A DNA stretch of 64,000 nucleotides from assembly GCF_000152945.2 (NCBI RefSeq), contig NC_020830.1, positions 1,240,001-1,304,000 on the forward strand, in the 5' to 3' direction. Position 1 is the first letter of the stretch, and each line of letters starts with the position of its first letter. Below, in pieces: positions 9,834 through 18,446 of the stretch. Source of the stretch: Polaribacter sp. MED152. Lineage in GTDB: Bacteria; Bacteroidota; Bacteroidia; Flavobacteriales; Flavobacteriaceae. The notes beneath the pieces were generated by a model, which saw only the letters and a program-made list of their open reading frames with translations, made no database searches and was not told the DNA's origin. A program made the position numbers and the translations under genes.

Positions 9834-10677
9834 TATTATTTTTATGATATTCCAATAGATTATCAATGGGTCTTTGAATAACTCCAGTTATTTGAAGGTT
9901 GTTTTTTTGAGCTACTTTCTCTAAAGTTTCTCTAAAATAATGGGCTATTGAACCAATGAAGTACAAAGGGGTAGTTGCATCTTTCTCAAAAGGTAGTATT
10001 CTATATTTAAAGAATTCCTGAAAGCCTCTTTTAATAATCTTTTTAATGTACTTCTCCTCTTTAAATTCAAACATAAACTTCGCAAAAGAAGCTAAATACA
10101 TATTCGGATTTGGCATTCTGTAAAGATTCTGTTTGATGTAATCTGCATCTAAATTGAATTCATTTTCAAAACGCTCTGCCATAGGTTTAGGCATTTTGTT
10201 ATAGTAATATTCTCTTAAAAGCACTTTTCCAAAATAATTACCACTAGCCTCATCCATTAAAACATAGCCTAAAGAAGGAGTATTCATTTGAACAGTTTTT
10301 CCATCAAAATAACAACTGTTAGAGCCTGTTCCTAAAATACAAACTAATGCAGGTTTTTTACCTGATGCAGCATACACTGCTGCTAACATATCTTCTGCTA
10401 CATGTACTTTAGCATTAATAAAAATAGCTTCCATTACATCTTGTAAAATTTTAGATGGCTTAGGTGTTCCACATCCAGCTCCATAAAAATGAATTTCAGT
10501 AACCTCATCTTTAATATTGATAAGTTGAAACATATTTACAATTCTGTTGTTCAATTCCTCTTGCTCTACAACAGCCGGATTTAAACCAAGGGTTCTTACA
10601 CGAAATACTTCATTTTTATTCGTATCCAATGCTATCCAATCTGCTTTTGTAGATCCTCCGTCTGCAATTAAAATCAT
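9826..10677 (-). CDS. N-acetylglucosamine kinase-like protein (BadF/BadG/BcrA/BcrD ATPase family)
   Basis: The protein shows the ASKHA fold: phosphate-1 motif MILIADGGSTKADW at the N-terminus, and LGTGSNSCYFDG and YFGKVLLREYY further on. In Bacteroidota this family member is annotated as N-acetylglucosamine or glucosamine kinase, which fits sugar recycling beside murF. I start at the ATG at 10677 (283 residues) because the longer frame adds 22 hydrophobic residues before the conserved MILIADGG start. The substrate is inferred from the family only. Confidence 0.8.
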   Translation of the reverse strand: MILIADGGSTKADWIALDTNKNEVFRVRTLGLNPAVVEQEELNNRIVNMFQLINIKDEVTEIHFYGAGCGTPKPSKILQDVMEAIFINAKVHVAEDMLAAVYAASGKKPALVCILGTGSNSCYFDGKTVQMNTPSLGYVLMDEASGNYFGKVLLREYYYNKMPKPMAERFENEFNLDADYIKQNLYRMPNPNMYLASFAKFMFEFKEEKYIKKIIKRGFQEFFKYRILPFEKDATTPLYFIGSIAHYFRETLEKVAQKNNLQITGVIQRPIDNLLEYHKNNII

Positions 10678-10813
10678 AATACTGCTATTTTTGTCAAATA
10701 TATTGCAAGTTATTTTAGTGAGCAATAGTATTAAAAACTTCAATCGTTTTCGTTATTATTTAACACAATTAGAACCTTCTAATATTGTAAATTTGCACTA
10801 TAATTTGATATTT

Positions 10814-11554
10814 ATGTTATTTTTTAAAAAGAAAGAAATTCCGTTAACCGAATTTTTCCCTACTAATTTTATTGATATACATTCCCACTTACTTCCAGGT
10901 ATTGATGATGGTGCAAAAGACATTGAACAGTCTGTATCTTTAATACAAAAAATGGCCTCTTATGGAATTAAAAATTTTATAACTACTCCACATGTTTTAG
11001 GAGATGTATACCCTAATTCTTCTGAAACTATTTTAAAGAAATTAGAAGAAGTAAGAGCAGCCTTAAAAGATGAAGGTTTAACTGATATCAAAATGAATGC
11101 TGCTGCAGAATACATGATGGATGAACAATTTTCAGCACTATTAGAAAAAGATGATATTTTAACTTTAAAGGATAATTACATTTTAGTAGAAATGTCTTAT
11201 TTCAGTCCGCCCTTAAATCTATTTGACATACTTTTTCAAATTCAACTAAAAGGATACAAGCCTGTACTTGCTCATCCTGAAAGATACAATAGCTACCACA
11301 ACAACTTCGAAATTTATTACAAACTTAAAAAAGCAGGATGTTTGTTTCAGTTAAACTTACTTTCCCTAACACCTCAATATGGGGATGGTGTTACCAAAAC
11401 CGCAGATCGTTTACTAAAAGAAAATTTATATGATTTTGTCGGCACTGATACCCATCATAAAAATCATTTGCATTTATTAAAAAGTATAAGTATTAAAAAG
11501 AACTTTAAAAAAATTAATCATTTATTAGAAAATAATCTAAAGTTTTTAAAGTAA
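10814..11554 (+). CDS. CpsB/YwqE-type tyrosine-protein phosphatase (PHP family)
   Basis: The 246-residue protein is a PHP-domain metal-dependent phosphatase: DIHSHLLPGIDDGAKD (His23, His25), TTPHV, EMSYF, LAHPERY and GTDTHHKNH supply the metal ligands. CpsB/YwqE proteins dephosphorylate the tyrosine tail of Wzc/CpsD-type kinases and so control chain length and export of capsule. The partner kinase is likely the wzc gene at 13.3-15.7 kb, now separated by the repeat region and on the opposite strand. I choose the ATG at 10814 because the upstream extension overlaps the neighbouring kinase-like gene and lacks family similarity. Confidence 0.9.
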   Translation: MLFFKKKEIPLTEFFPTNFIDIHSHLLPGIDDGAKDIEQSVSLIQKMASYGIKNFITTPHVLGDVYPNSSETILKKLEEVRAALKDEGLTDIKMNAAAEYMMDEQFSALLEKDDILTLKDNYILVEMSYFSPPLNLFDILFQIQLKGYKPVLAHPERYNSYHNNFEIYYKLKKAGCLFQLNLLSLTPQYGDGVTKTADRLLKENLYDFVGTDTHHKNHLHLLKSISIKKNFKKINHLLENNLKFLK

Positions 11555-11594
11555 GAAGTTATTTACTAAACACATTAGCTTTGAGACTTAAAAT

Positions 11595-12427
11595 AGATTT
11601 CTCAATTCCGCTTGCACTATACTCGAATGAAAAGTAGTTTTATGTACACAGTTCTATAATTAAATCAATACCTAGCTGTCATCTCGACCTTGTGGAGAGA
11701 TCCCTTCTGTTTCACTATTTTTATAATATTTAAAAAACAATAGGCACTCATAACTACTGTGTTTATATACTTACAAATCGAACAAAGAAAGTATTGTATA
11801 TAGGTGTAACAAATCATCTGAAAAGAAGAATAGAAGAGCATTCAGTTCCAATTGAAAGTTCTAGGCAATTTACTAATAAATATAATTGTAAGTATTTAAT
11901 TTATCATGAACACTATAACAGCATAGAAACTGCAATAAAAAGAGAGAAACAATTGAAGAAATGGAGTAGAGTAAAAAAGGAAACTTTAATTAAATCCTTA
12001 AATCCAGAATGGAACTTTCTTAATGATACTATTTGATTTATATATGTAGATTTCTCCATTCCGCTAAAAAGCTACAGTCGAAATGACAGGGCGTTTTATG
12101 TATCCAATTCTATAATTTAAATAATACCTAGCTGTCATCTAGACCTTGTGGAGAGATCTCAAAATTATACTTAATACTTACAAAGAGATTGCTCGACTCC
12201 GCTTGCGCTATGCTCGAAATGACAAGTAGTTTTATGTATATATTTCTATAATTTAATTAATACCTAAATGTCATCTCGACCTAGTGGAGAGATCTCAAAA
12301 TTATACTTAATACTTACAAAGAGATTTCTCCATTCCGCTAAAAAGCTACAGTCGAAATAACAGGGAGTTTTTTTATTAAAATTTTAAAAAAGAATCTATA
12401 TGTCATCTCGACCTTGTGGAGAGATCT
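11595..12427. repeat. palindromic repeat cluster A (alternating hairpin arms)
   Basis: Two kinds of arm alternate. Type 1 reads GTCATCTCGACC then TTGTGGAGAGATCTC: copies at 11678-11702, 12134-12160, 12270-12296, 12402-12427 and, beyond this span, about 12869-12895. Type 2 reads GAGATTTCTCCATTCCGC then a variable loop then TCGAAATGACAGG: copies at about 11595-11632 (degenerate), 12048-12090, 12184-12223, 12321-12364, and a decayed one at about 13200-13226. Type 1 plus a spacer of about 25 bases plus type 2 forms a larger imperfect palindrome. It resembles REP/BIME-type intergenic repeats. No transposase of the RAYT family is in the window; the GIY-YIG gene lies between two copies. Confidence 0.85.
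11740..12036 (+). CDS. small GIY-YIG nuclease, start codon apparently lost
   Basis: The frame encodes a compact UvrC/Slx1-type GIY-YIG domain: CVYIL in place of GIY, then VLYIGVTNHLKRRIEEH, and the catalytic Glu region AIKREKQLKKW; the C-terminus ends NPEWNFLNDTI. Family members are about 80-100 residues. The frame is open from 11734 (after TAA at 11731) but no ATG or GTG occurs before the YIG motif. Codons are ATA (11740) ... TTG (11794); starting at TTG would drop the first beta-strand of the nuclease. So either ATA is used or the gene is a recent start-loss pseudogene. It sits inside repeat cluster A, which suggests that it is or was mobile or repeat-associated. Confidence 0.7.
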   Translation: MGTHNYCVYILTNRTKKVLYIGVTNHLKRRIEEHSVPIESSRQFTNKYNCKYLIYHEHYNSIETAIKREKQLKKWSRVKKETLIKSLNPEWNFLNDTI

Positions 12428-12660
12428 CAAAACTATCATTTGACTCCTTTATTTGCCTGACCTAAATTTAATTCGAAGTAAGATTTATAAATTTACCTTT
12501 TTCGACATACTTTTATCATCTGTAGAAATTCAAAATTTATAGAATGTTTAGCGTCCAAAGAGCGCAGTGGTCTGGACGCGTTAATGGAATAAATTGTAGA
12601 ATTTAAAAATGATAAAATAAGTCTAGATTTTTTTGATTCTTTTTTCATCAATGAAAAAAG
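12402..12660 (+). repeat. long dispersed repeat, copy 1
   Basis: This stretch of about 260 bases is nearly the same as 12869-13130. It starts with a type-1 palindromic arm, continues through CCTTTTTCGACATA, TCATCTGTAGAAATTC and GCGTCC...TGGACGCGTTAATGG, and ends with AAGTCTAGATTTTTTTGATT and a TTTTTTCATCAATGAAAAAA hairpin. The bases between 12660 and 12869 show no gene that I can support. Confidence 0.85.
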
Positions 12661-12868
12661 ACATGAAAATATTTAATTTTCTCTTTTACCTTGTTGCAAA
12701 AGAGACAAAAGAACAAGAGAATCCCTATGAAATTGCAAAGCACCATTCTTTTTCAGATTTCCATGCGTAGTGCTTGCGCACCGCAATTCCAATCTTTCAC
12801 TCATTATTTCTTGGGATTTTCGAAGATTCTAATAATATTGTAAATCCCTTTCTTAGTAAGTACTATCT

Positions 12869-13130
12869 ATCATCTCGACCTTGTGGAAAGATCTCAAAAT
12901 TATCATTTAATTCTACTATTTGACTTGACTGAGTTTAATTTGAAGTAGGATTTATGAAATTACCTTTTTCGACATATTTTTATCATCTGTAGAAATTCAA
13001 AATTTATAGAATGGTAAGCGTCCAAAGAACGCAGTGGTCTGGACGCGTTAATGGAATAAATTGTAGAATTTAAAAATGATAAAATAAGTCTAGATTTTTT
13101 TGGTTCTTTTTTCATCAATGGAAAAAAGAA
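12869..13130 (+). repeat. long dispersed repeat, copy 2
   Basis: This is a direct copy of 12402-12660 with scattered substitutions, and a third, diverged and inverted copy lies at 46447-46650. GCGTCCA and TGGACGC inside it form an inverted repeat. A 66-codon minus-strand frame across it is a by-product of the repeat. The remaining bases to 13258 hold a decayed palindromic arm and nothing else that I recognise. Confidence 0.85.
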
Positions 13131-13257
13131 GAGAGTTAAAAAAAAATCTATCCATTCCACTAAACTGAGCTTCTCTCACTACTTTCAATTAAAATATCTT
13201 TTAATCTCAGTAATACTCGAAATGACATATAGTTTCTTCTTTAAAAGTGTTTCACTA

Positions 13258-13290
13258 AAAAAAGGGAAGCAATAATGCTTCCCTTTTTTT
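13258..13290 (-). terminator. Rho-independent terminator at the end of the polysaccharide operon
   Basis: AAAGGGAAGC and GCTTCCCTTT form a 10-bp stem with a 6-base loop. A-rich flank on one side and T-rich flank on the other make it work in both directions; on the minus strand it lies just after the wzc stop. Confidence 0.85.
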
Positions 13291-13297
13291 TATTCAA

Positions 13298-15670
13298 TTA
13301 AGAACTAAATATTCTTTTATACCAAGGTTTGGTTACTTCTTCCAAATAACCATTCCCATAGCCATAACCATAGCCATAACCATAGCCACGTTTCATGTCT
13401 GTATCATTTAAAACAAAAGCCATATTTGGTAATTTTTTCTCTTCATATAATTTCTGTGGAACCACTAACATTCTCTTGTCTAAGTAGTTTGCCCTAGAAA
13501 CATATAATACCATATCCGCATATTTGGAAATTAATAAAGTATCTGTAACTAAGTTTACAGGTGCTGTATCCACAACAATATAATCATAATCTCTCTTTAC
13601 TTCTTCCATTAATTGTTTTACACGATCTGTCAATAACAATTCAGCTGGATTTGGTGGAATCACACCAGAGGCAATAATATCTAAGCCTTTGATCTCAGGT
13701 ATAGAAAACTTTAAATCATCTAAAGTAAGTTGGCTATTCGTTATATAATTGGTAATTCCCTTGCGTTCGGGTAATCCTAAGTATTCTGTTACTTTCGGAG
13801 CTCTTAAATCCATTCCTAACAATAAAACTTTTTTATTCGACAAGGATAATGCTGCAGATAAATTAATAGAGATGAACGACTTTCCTTCACCACTAGTGGT
13901 AGAGGTAATAAAAATAGTTTTCCCCAGATTATTTGTATTTTCAGGCAACATGAACGCTAAATTGGTTCTAATTAAACGGAATGCCTCTGCAGTACTTGTT
14001 CTAGCATTATCACTAATTACAATTTTCTGCTCAGTTTCCGAATGCGGTACATCACCTATAAAAGGTACTGTTGTCAGTTGTTCAATATCCTTACGAGTAT
14101 GTAATTTTGTATCTAATAAATTTTTGATATAGATAATAATAAAAGGTACAATAACACCCAATAATAAAGCCGCAAGAAAAATAATTTTCTTTTTGGGTGC
14201 AACCGGAATATCTGAACCATAGGCATAATCAATAATTTTTGCATTCGGCACAGTTACCGCCAATGAAATGGCAGTTTCTTCTTTTTTCTTTAACAAATAC
14301 GAATACAATTCAGAGTAAATCTCTTTTTGGCGCTCAATGTCAATAATCCCTCTTTCAATTAAAGGAATGTTTGCAATTTTAGCATTTACTTTTCTCGCTT
14401 CTGCGTTTATTTGCGATAATTGTATTTCTAAAGAATTCTTTAAATTCGCAATGCTGGACAATAAGTTTTGTTGTAAGGTATTTATTTGATTTTGAATTTC
14501 AATCAAACGTGGATTTTTAATACCTGCAGTAGTTAATAAGGTGTTTTTTTGTAACACTAAGTCATTATAGGATTGAATGGCAGTAGAAATACTTTCATCT
14601 GTAAACCCTAAATTAGTAGGTAACACGTCATTGTCCTGCGCTTGAACCTGTAATTTTTTCTGTATCCAATCCGCCAAACTCAATTGACTTTTTAAAGTAA
14701 CAATTTGTTGGTTATTTCGAGTTACCTCGCCTAAAGCCAACTCACCCTCTGTTGATAATCCAGTGATCCCAAATTTCGTTTTGTAATTCTTAACATTATC
14801 TTGTATCAAAGCCAAATCATTTCCTACACTGATTAATCGTTCTTCTATAAACTGTTTGGTTTTCTCAGAAACAATATTTTTATCAGCAATTGCATCCAAA
14901 TTGTATTGAATGACCAATTCGTTTAATATATCCACCGCTTTCTGCTTCACAGGATCTGTTAACCTCAAATTTAATACACTCGAATTTTTATCTGCAGGAG
15001 AAACAATTATTTTTTCACGATATTCATCTATTACCTCATCTCTAATTAAAAATGAAACAAAAACTTCCGATTTAAAATCGAAATTTTCTTCAAACAAAAT
15101 AATCCTAAAAGTACCAATTTTGTTGGAAACTGATTCACCAAATTGAAAAGTTGATTTGACTGATTTGTCCAAATTAAACAAGTTAAAATTAGACTTATCT
15201 AAAATCTGAACAATGAATGTTGTATCCCTTAATTCAAAATCTTGATTTCTATTTACAAATTCAACTCGAACTGGAGAATTCAAATATACTTCTGTTTGTT
15301 TCACTCTGCCTTCCGTATAAAACTTAGTTGTTAATTCCAAAGAATCAATAACAGTACCAATGATTTTACGGGATTTGATAATAAATATTTCATTATCTGT
15401 ATTATTTGTCGAACCCGTACCCACAATCCCTAAATCGGCTACAGCTTTTAGCTCGTCAGAAATCCCTGACTTCTGATTGTCCTTAATCATTATAGTAGAA
15501 GAGACCTTATAGGAAGGTGTGCTGTAGCGTAGATACAAAAAGGCAACAGCAATTGCAACTATTGCTCCTAGCAAAAACCAGCGCCAATAGCGTAAATATT
15601 TTTCAACCTCCTCACGAATATTTACAGTATCCTCGTTTTCATTTTGAAAACTATTCAAATTATCTTGCAT
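13298..15670 (-). CDS. wzc: Wzc-type polysaccharide co-polymerase and tyrosine autokinase
   Basis: The 790-residue inner-membrane protein has a Wzz domain with a first membrane segment near residues 30-50, a long periplasmic coiled-coil region, a GNVR-type motif and a second membrane segment around residue 510. The cytoplasmic BY-kinase domain follows: Walker A TSGEGKS (Lys597), Walker A' LLLGMDLRAPKV and Walker B YDYIVVDTAP. The C-terminus holds a Tyr-Gly repeat, the likely autophosphorylation tail. With Wza it forms the export channel for capsule or exopolysaccharide. It is the last gene of the minus-strand operon, one base after wza. Confidence 0.95.
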   Translation of the reverse strand: MQDNLNSFQNENEDTVNIREEVEKYLRYWRWFLLGAIVAIAVAFLYLRYSTPSYKVSSTIMIKDNQKSGISDELKAVADLGIVGTGSTNNTDNEIFIIKSRKIIGTVIDSLELTTKFYTEGRVKQTEVYLNSPVRVEFVNRNQDFELRDTTFIVQILDKSNFNLFNLDKSVKSTFQFGESVSNKIGTFRIILFEENFDFKSEVFVSFLIRDEVIDEYREKIIVSPADKNSSVLNLRLTDPVKQKAVDILNELVIQYNLDAIADKNIVSEKTKQFIEERLISVGNDLALIQDNVKNYKTKFGITGLSTEGELALGEVTRNNQQIVTLKSQLSLADWIQKKLQVQAQDNDVLPTNLGFTDESISTAIQSYNDLVLQKNTLLTTAGIKNPRLIEIQNQINTLQQNLLSSIANLKNSLEIQLSQINAEARKVNAKIANIPLIERGIIDIERQKEIYSELYSYLLKKKEETAISLAVTVPNAKIIDYAYGSDIPVAPKKKIIFLAALLLGVIVPFIIIYIKNLLDTKLHTRKDIEQLTTVPFIGDVPHSETEQKIVISDNARTSTAEAFRLIRTNLAFMLPENTNNLGKTIFITSTTSGEGKSFISINLSAALSLSNKKVLLLGMDLRAPKVTEYLGLPERKGITNYITNSQLTLDDLKFSIPEIKGLDIIASGVIPPNPAELLLTDRVKQLMEEVKRDYDYIVVDTAPVNLVTDTLLISKYADMVLYVSRANYLDKRMLVVPQKLYEEKKLPNMAFVLNDTDMKRGYGYGYGYGYGNGYLEEVTKPWYKRIFSS
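13355..13387. repeat. hexamer microsatellite coding the Tyr-Gly tail of Wzc
   Basis: Alternating CATAGC/CATAAC units on the plus strand code for five Tyr-Gly pairs plus one Gly-Asn-Gly-Tyr on the minus strand. Slippage in whole hexamers would change the number of tail tyrosines without a frameshift. Confidence 0.8.
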
Positions 15671-15671
15671 A

Positions 15672-16436
15672 TTATCGGGTAATTAATGTAACTAAGGTGA
15701 TTATGACACTAGTAATCGAGATAAATAATGAGGTATTTGAATTAGCGGAAGCCGACTGAATACGCGCATAATTTTGCTTTACATACACCACATCATTTTG
15801 TTGTAAGTAATAAACAGGAGATGTAAAAATATCTTTAGATAACAAATCAATTTTATATTGCACCTTTTTCCCTGCCTCTTCCCGAGTAATTAAAATATCA
15901 TTACGTTGGCCTGAAATATTTAAATCTCCAGCCAAGGCTAACGCATCTAAAATGGTTATACGTTCATTCGGAATATTGTAACTTCCTGGTCGTTGCACAT
16001 CGCCTAGAACAGCTATTTTGTAATTGACAATACGAATGTTAATATTTGGGTCTTTTACATAATCAGGATCCAATTTATTTCTAAGCAAGGCAATAACTTC
16101 ATCTCTAGTCAAGCCTCCAATATTTATTTTTCCTAAAACAGGAAAATCAATCTCACCTTTAGTATCCACCAAATACATTTGTTGTTGAGCAACCCCTACT
16201 GCCGAATTCGTAGAAGTGGCGTATGCCACAGCTGATAAATTGAAAGGCTGAACTGCCTTTAAATCTTGGGCGGTAATATTAATTTGTAATAAATCGTCTG
16301 GTTTAATAATGGTTTTATAACTGTTAGAAACCTTTGATTGGTCTATTTCATCATTTTGAAAGTAGATGATTTCTTTTTTAGAAACACAAGAGCTTATTAG
16401 TAATACCGATACTAGTGCTATGATACTTTTCTTCAT
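15672..16436 (-). CDS. wza: polysaccharide export lipoprotein Wza
   Basis: This 254-residue outer-membrane protein has a lipoprotein signal with Cys17 (LLISSCVSKK), then a Poly_export domain (YKTIIKPDDLLQINI) and an SLBB domain (KIAVLGDVQRPGSYNIPNE), and a C-terminal hydrophobic stretch. Wza-type proteins form the outer-membrane channel for capsule and exopolysaccharide. It is shorter than E. coli Wza (about 380 residues), as is usual in Bacteroidota. It ends one base before wzc, so the pair is co-expressed. Confidence 0.93.
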   Translation of the reverse strand: MKKSIIALVSVLLISSCVSKKEIIYFQNDEIDQSKVSNSYKTIIKPDDLLQINITAQDLKAVQPFNLSAVAYATSTNSAVGVAQQQMYLVDTKGEIDFPVLGKINIGGLTRDEVIALLRNKLDPDYVKDPNINIRIVNYKIAVLGDVQRPGSYNIPNERITILDALALAGDLNISGQRNDILITREEAGKKVQYKIDLLSKDIFTSPVYYLQQNDVVYVKQNYARIQSASANSNTSLFISITSVIITLVTLITR

Positions 16437-16479
16437 TAAATAGTTTTTGGCGAAAATAACAAATTTTGAAGTGATAGAC

Positions 16480-18369
16480 CTAATTAATATCTAACTTTTC
16501 AAACTCGGAGTTATTAGAAATGTATTCAGGAACTATGGTTTTAATTAAACTTACAATTTCAGTATTTGACAAACTATTCTTATGCTTCTGTAAATTCTCA
16601 ATAACATGTTGCACCCCTTCTTTATGAAATGATTGTGTTTTCGCAATCATAATTTTTTCATGATAGGTTTTTACGGTATTCTCTCCATTCGCGAGTAATT
16701 CCTCATATAATTTTTCTCCCGGTCGCAACCCCGTAATTTGTATGTCAATATCATCTGGATATGTCAAACCAGATAAAGAAATCATTCGTTTCGCCATATC
16801 AAATATTTTTACAGATTTCCCCATGTCAAAAATATATACTTCACCTCCCTGCCCCATTGTGGCCGCCTCAAGCACTAATCGACATGCCTCAGGGATTGTC
16901 ATAAAATAACGCGTAATATCTTTATGCGTAACCGTTAAAGGACCACCTTTTTCAATTTGTTTTTTAAATAGGGGTATGACAGACCCATTTGAACCTAGCA
17001 CATTTCCAAAACGTGTTGTTGTGAATTTTGTATCCGATTGTTGTTTGCTTAAACAGCTAATATACATTTCAGCAACTCTTTTAGTAGCTCCCATAACATT
17101 TGTTGGATTAACTGCCTTGTCCGTAGAAATCATAACAAAGCGCTCTACTTTATATCGAACCGCTAAATCTGCAACTTTTTTGGTTCCTAAAACATTAATT
17201 TTTATGGCTTCATAAGGGCTCTTCTCCATTAATGGAACATGTTTATATGCTGCTGCATGGAAGACGTTATGTGGTTGATATTTTTTAAAAACCTCTCGCA
17301 TTCTCTTTTTGTCTCTTACATCTGCTACTAAAGCAGAAAAATTAAGAACACCATTTAATTGCAGTTCTTGTTGTAAGTCATATAAGGCAGATTCTGCTTG
17401 ATCTAACAAAATTAAGTGTTTTAAATTATAACGACTTAACTGCCTAGAGATTTCGGATCCTATAGAACCAGCTGCCCCAGTTACCAAAACCACTTTATTA
17501 TCTACATCTCGTTTTACAATAGGATTATTAATTTCAATTTTATCTCTCCCTAGTAAATCATCAATATTAATTTGTTTGATTTGATTTGCCTGTAAATCAC
17601 CATCAATCCAAGTGACCAATGGAGGCACTATCTTTACCTCAACTTCTAAAGCTAACAAGCGATCTGTAATTTCCAATAGACGAGAAGGTCTTATTTTTTG
17701 GGTGGATATAATGACTTCTGTCAACTCATTTTTTTGAACAAACTCCTTGTTAATTTTGTCAAAGCTGAAAATCTTAATACGATCAATTTTTTTATTAATT
17801 TTATTAGGATCATCATCAATAAAACCTAAAATATCATAATTGTATTTTTTATCTCTATTTAACGCTCCGTAGGTAATAATTCCAGCTTCACCCGCACCAT
17901 ATATTAAAACATTTTTAATCGTATTTACTTCAGTTGAAATTACATCATAGAAGGCTTTAAAAACATATCTGCTGATAATTAAAATAAATACAGACACCAA
18001 ATAGTGAATCACAATAATAGAATTTGGCACTGTAAAATAATTCAACTTAAAAAGTGAATTTAAAGCAACCAGAAACCCTAAAGAAATGCTGGCAATCGTT
18101 ACCCCCAAAAAAACATTAAATGCGTCTTTCGTTCCTGTGTGACGAATAATTCCTTTGTAGGAACCTACAATGAGAAAACTAATAAAAGCTACAAAAGCTA
18201 CAACAGGTATTTGAATTAGAAAGGTATCTGTATTAAAGTCTAAACTAATATTAAAACGAATAGTGTAGGCCAACAAAAAAGAGATACAAACTAGGATAAC
18301 ATCAATACATAATACCAACCACCTGGAAGCATATTTATTTAATGTTTTTAATAAGAAACTTCTTAGCAT
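16480..18369 (-). CDS. WbpM/FlaA1-type UDP-GlcNAc 4,6-dehydratase (membrane-anchored)
   Basis: The 629-residue protein has four N-terminal membrane helices, a first nucleotide-binding fold (NVLIYGAGEAG) and a C-terminal extended SDR domain with VVLVTGAAGSIGSEISRQL. The catalytic region reads MISTDKAVNPTNVMGATKR, with Met in place of the usual SDR Tyr, as in WbpM. WbpM makes UDP-4-keto-6-deoxy-GlcNAc, the precursor of QuiNAc or FucNAc. The start at 18369 is chosen because the longer frame to 18531 overlaps the upstream transferase. Its partners WbpL- and WbpV-like genes lie just upstream. Confidence 0.93.
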   Translation of the reverse strand: MLRSFLLKTLNKYASRWLVLCIDVILVCISFLLAYTIRFNISLDFNTDTFLIQIPVVAFVAFISFLIVGSYKGIIRHTGTKDAFNVFLGVTIASISLGFLVALNSLFKLNYFTVPNSIIVIHYLVSVFILIISRYVFKAFYDVISTEVNTIKNVLIYGAGEAGIITYGALNRDKKYNYDILGFIDDDPNKINKKIDRIKIFSFDKINKEFVQKNELTEVIISTQKIRPSRLLEITDRLLALEVEVKIVPPLVTWIDGDLQANQIKQINIDDLLGRDKIEINNPIVKRDVDNKVVLVTGAAGSIGSEISRQLSRYNLKHLILLDQAESALYDLQQELQLNGVLNFSALVADVRDKKRMREVFKKYQPHNVFHAAAYKHVPLMEKSPYEAIKINVLGTKKVADLAVRYKVERFVMISTDKAVNPTNVMGATKRVAEMYISCLSKQQSDTKFTTTRFGNVLGSNGSVIPLFKKQIEKGGPLTVTHKDITRYFMTIPEACRLVLEAATMGQGGEVYIFDMGKSVKIFDMAKRMISLSGLTYPDDIDIQITGLRPGEKLYEELLANGENTVKTYHEKIMIAKTQSFHKEGVQHVIENLQKHKNSLSNTEIVSLIKTIVPEYISNNSEFEKLDIN

Positions 18370-18446
18370 AATAGAAAATTGGCAAAATAACCTAAAGTGC
18401 GAATTTACAATATTTTTTAATATATACTTACGAGTGATACAAGGAT

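Noticed and set aside
10547..10813. N-terminal extension of the PHP phosphatase
   Set aside because: It overlaps the kinase-like gene on the other strand and the conserved domain starts only after the ATG at 10814.
12960..13160. 66-codon minus-strand open frame
   Set aside because: It lies wholly in the duplicated repeat, has no family pattern, and the other copies do not keep the frame.
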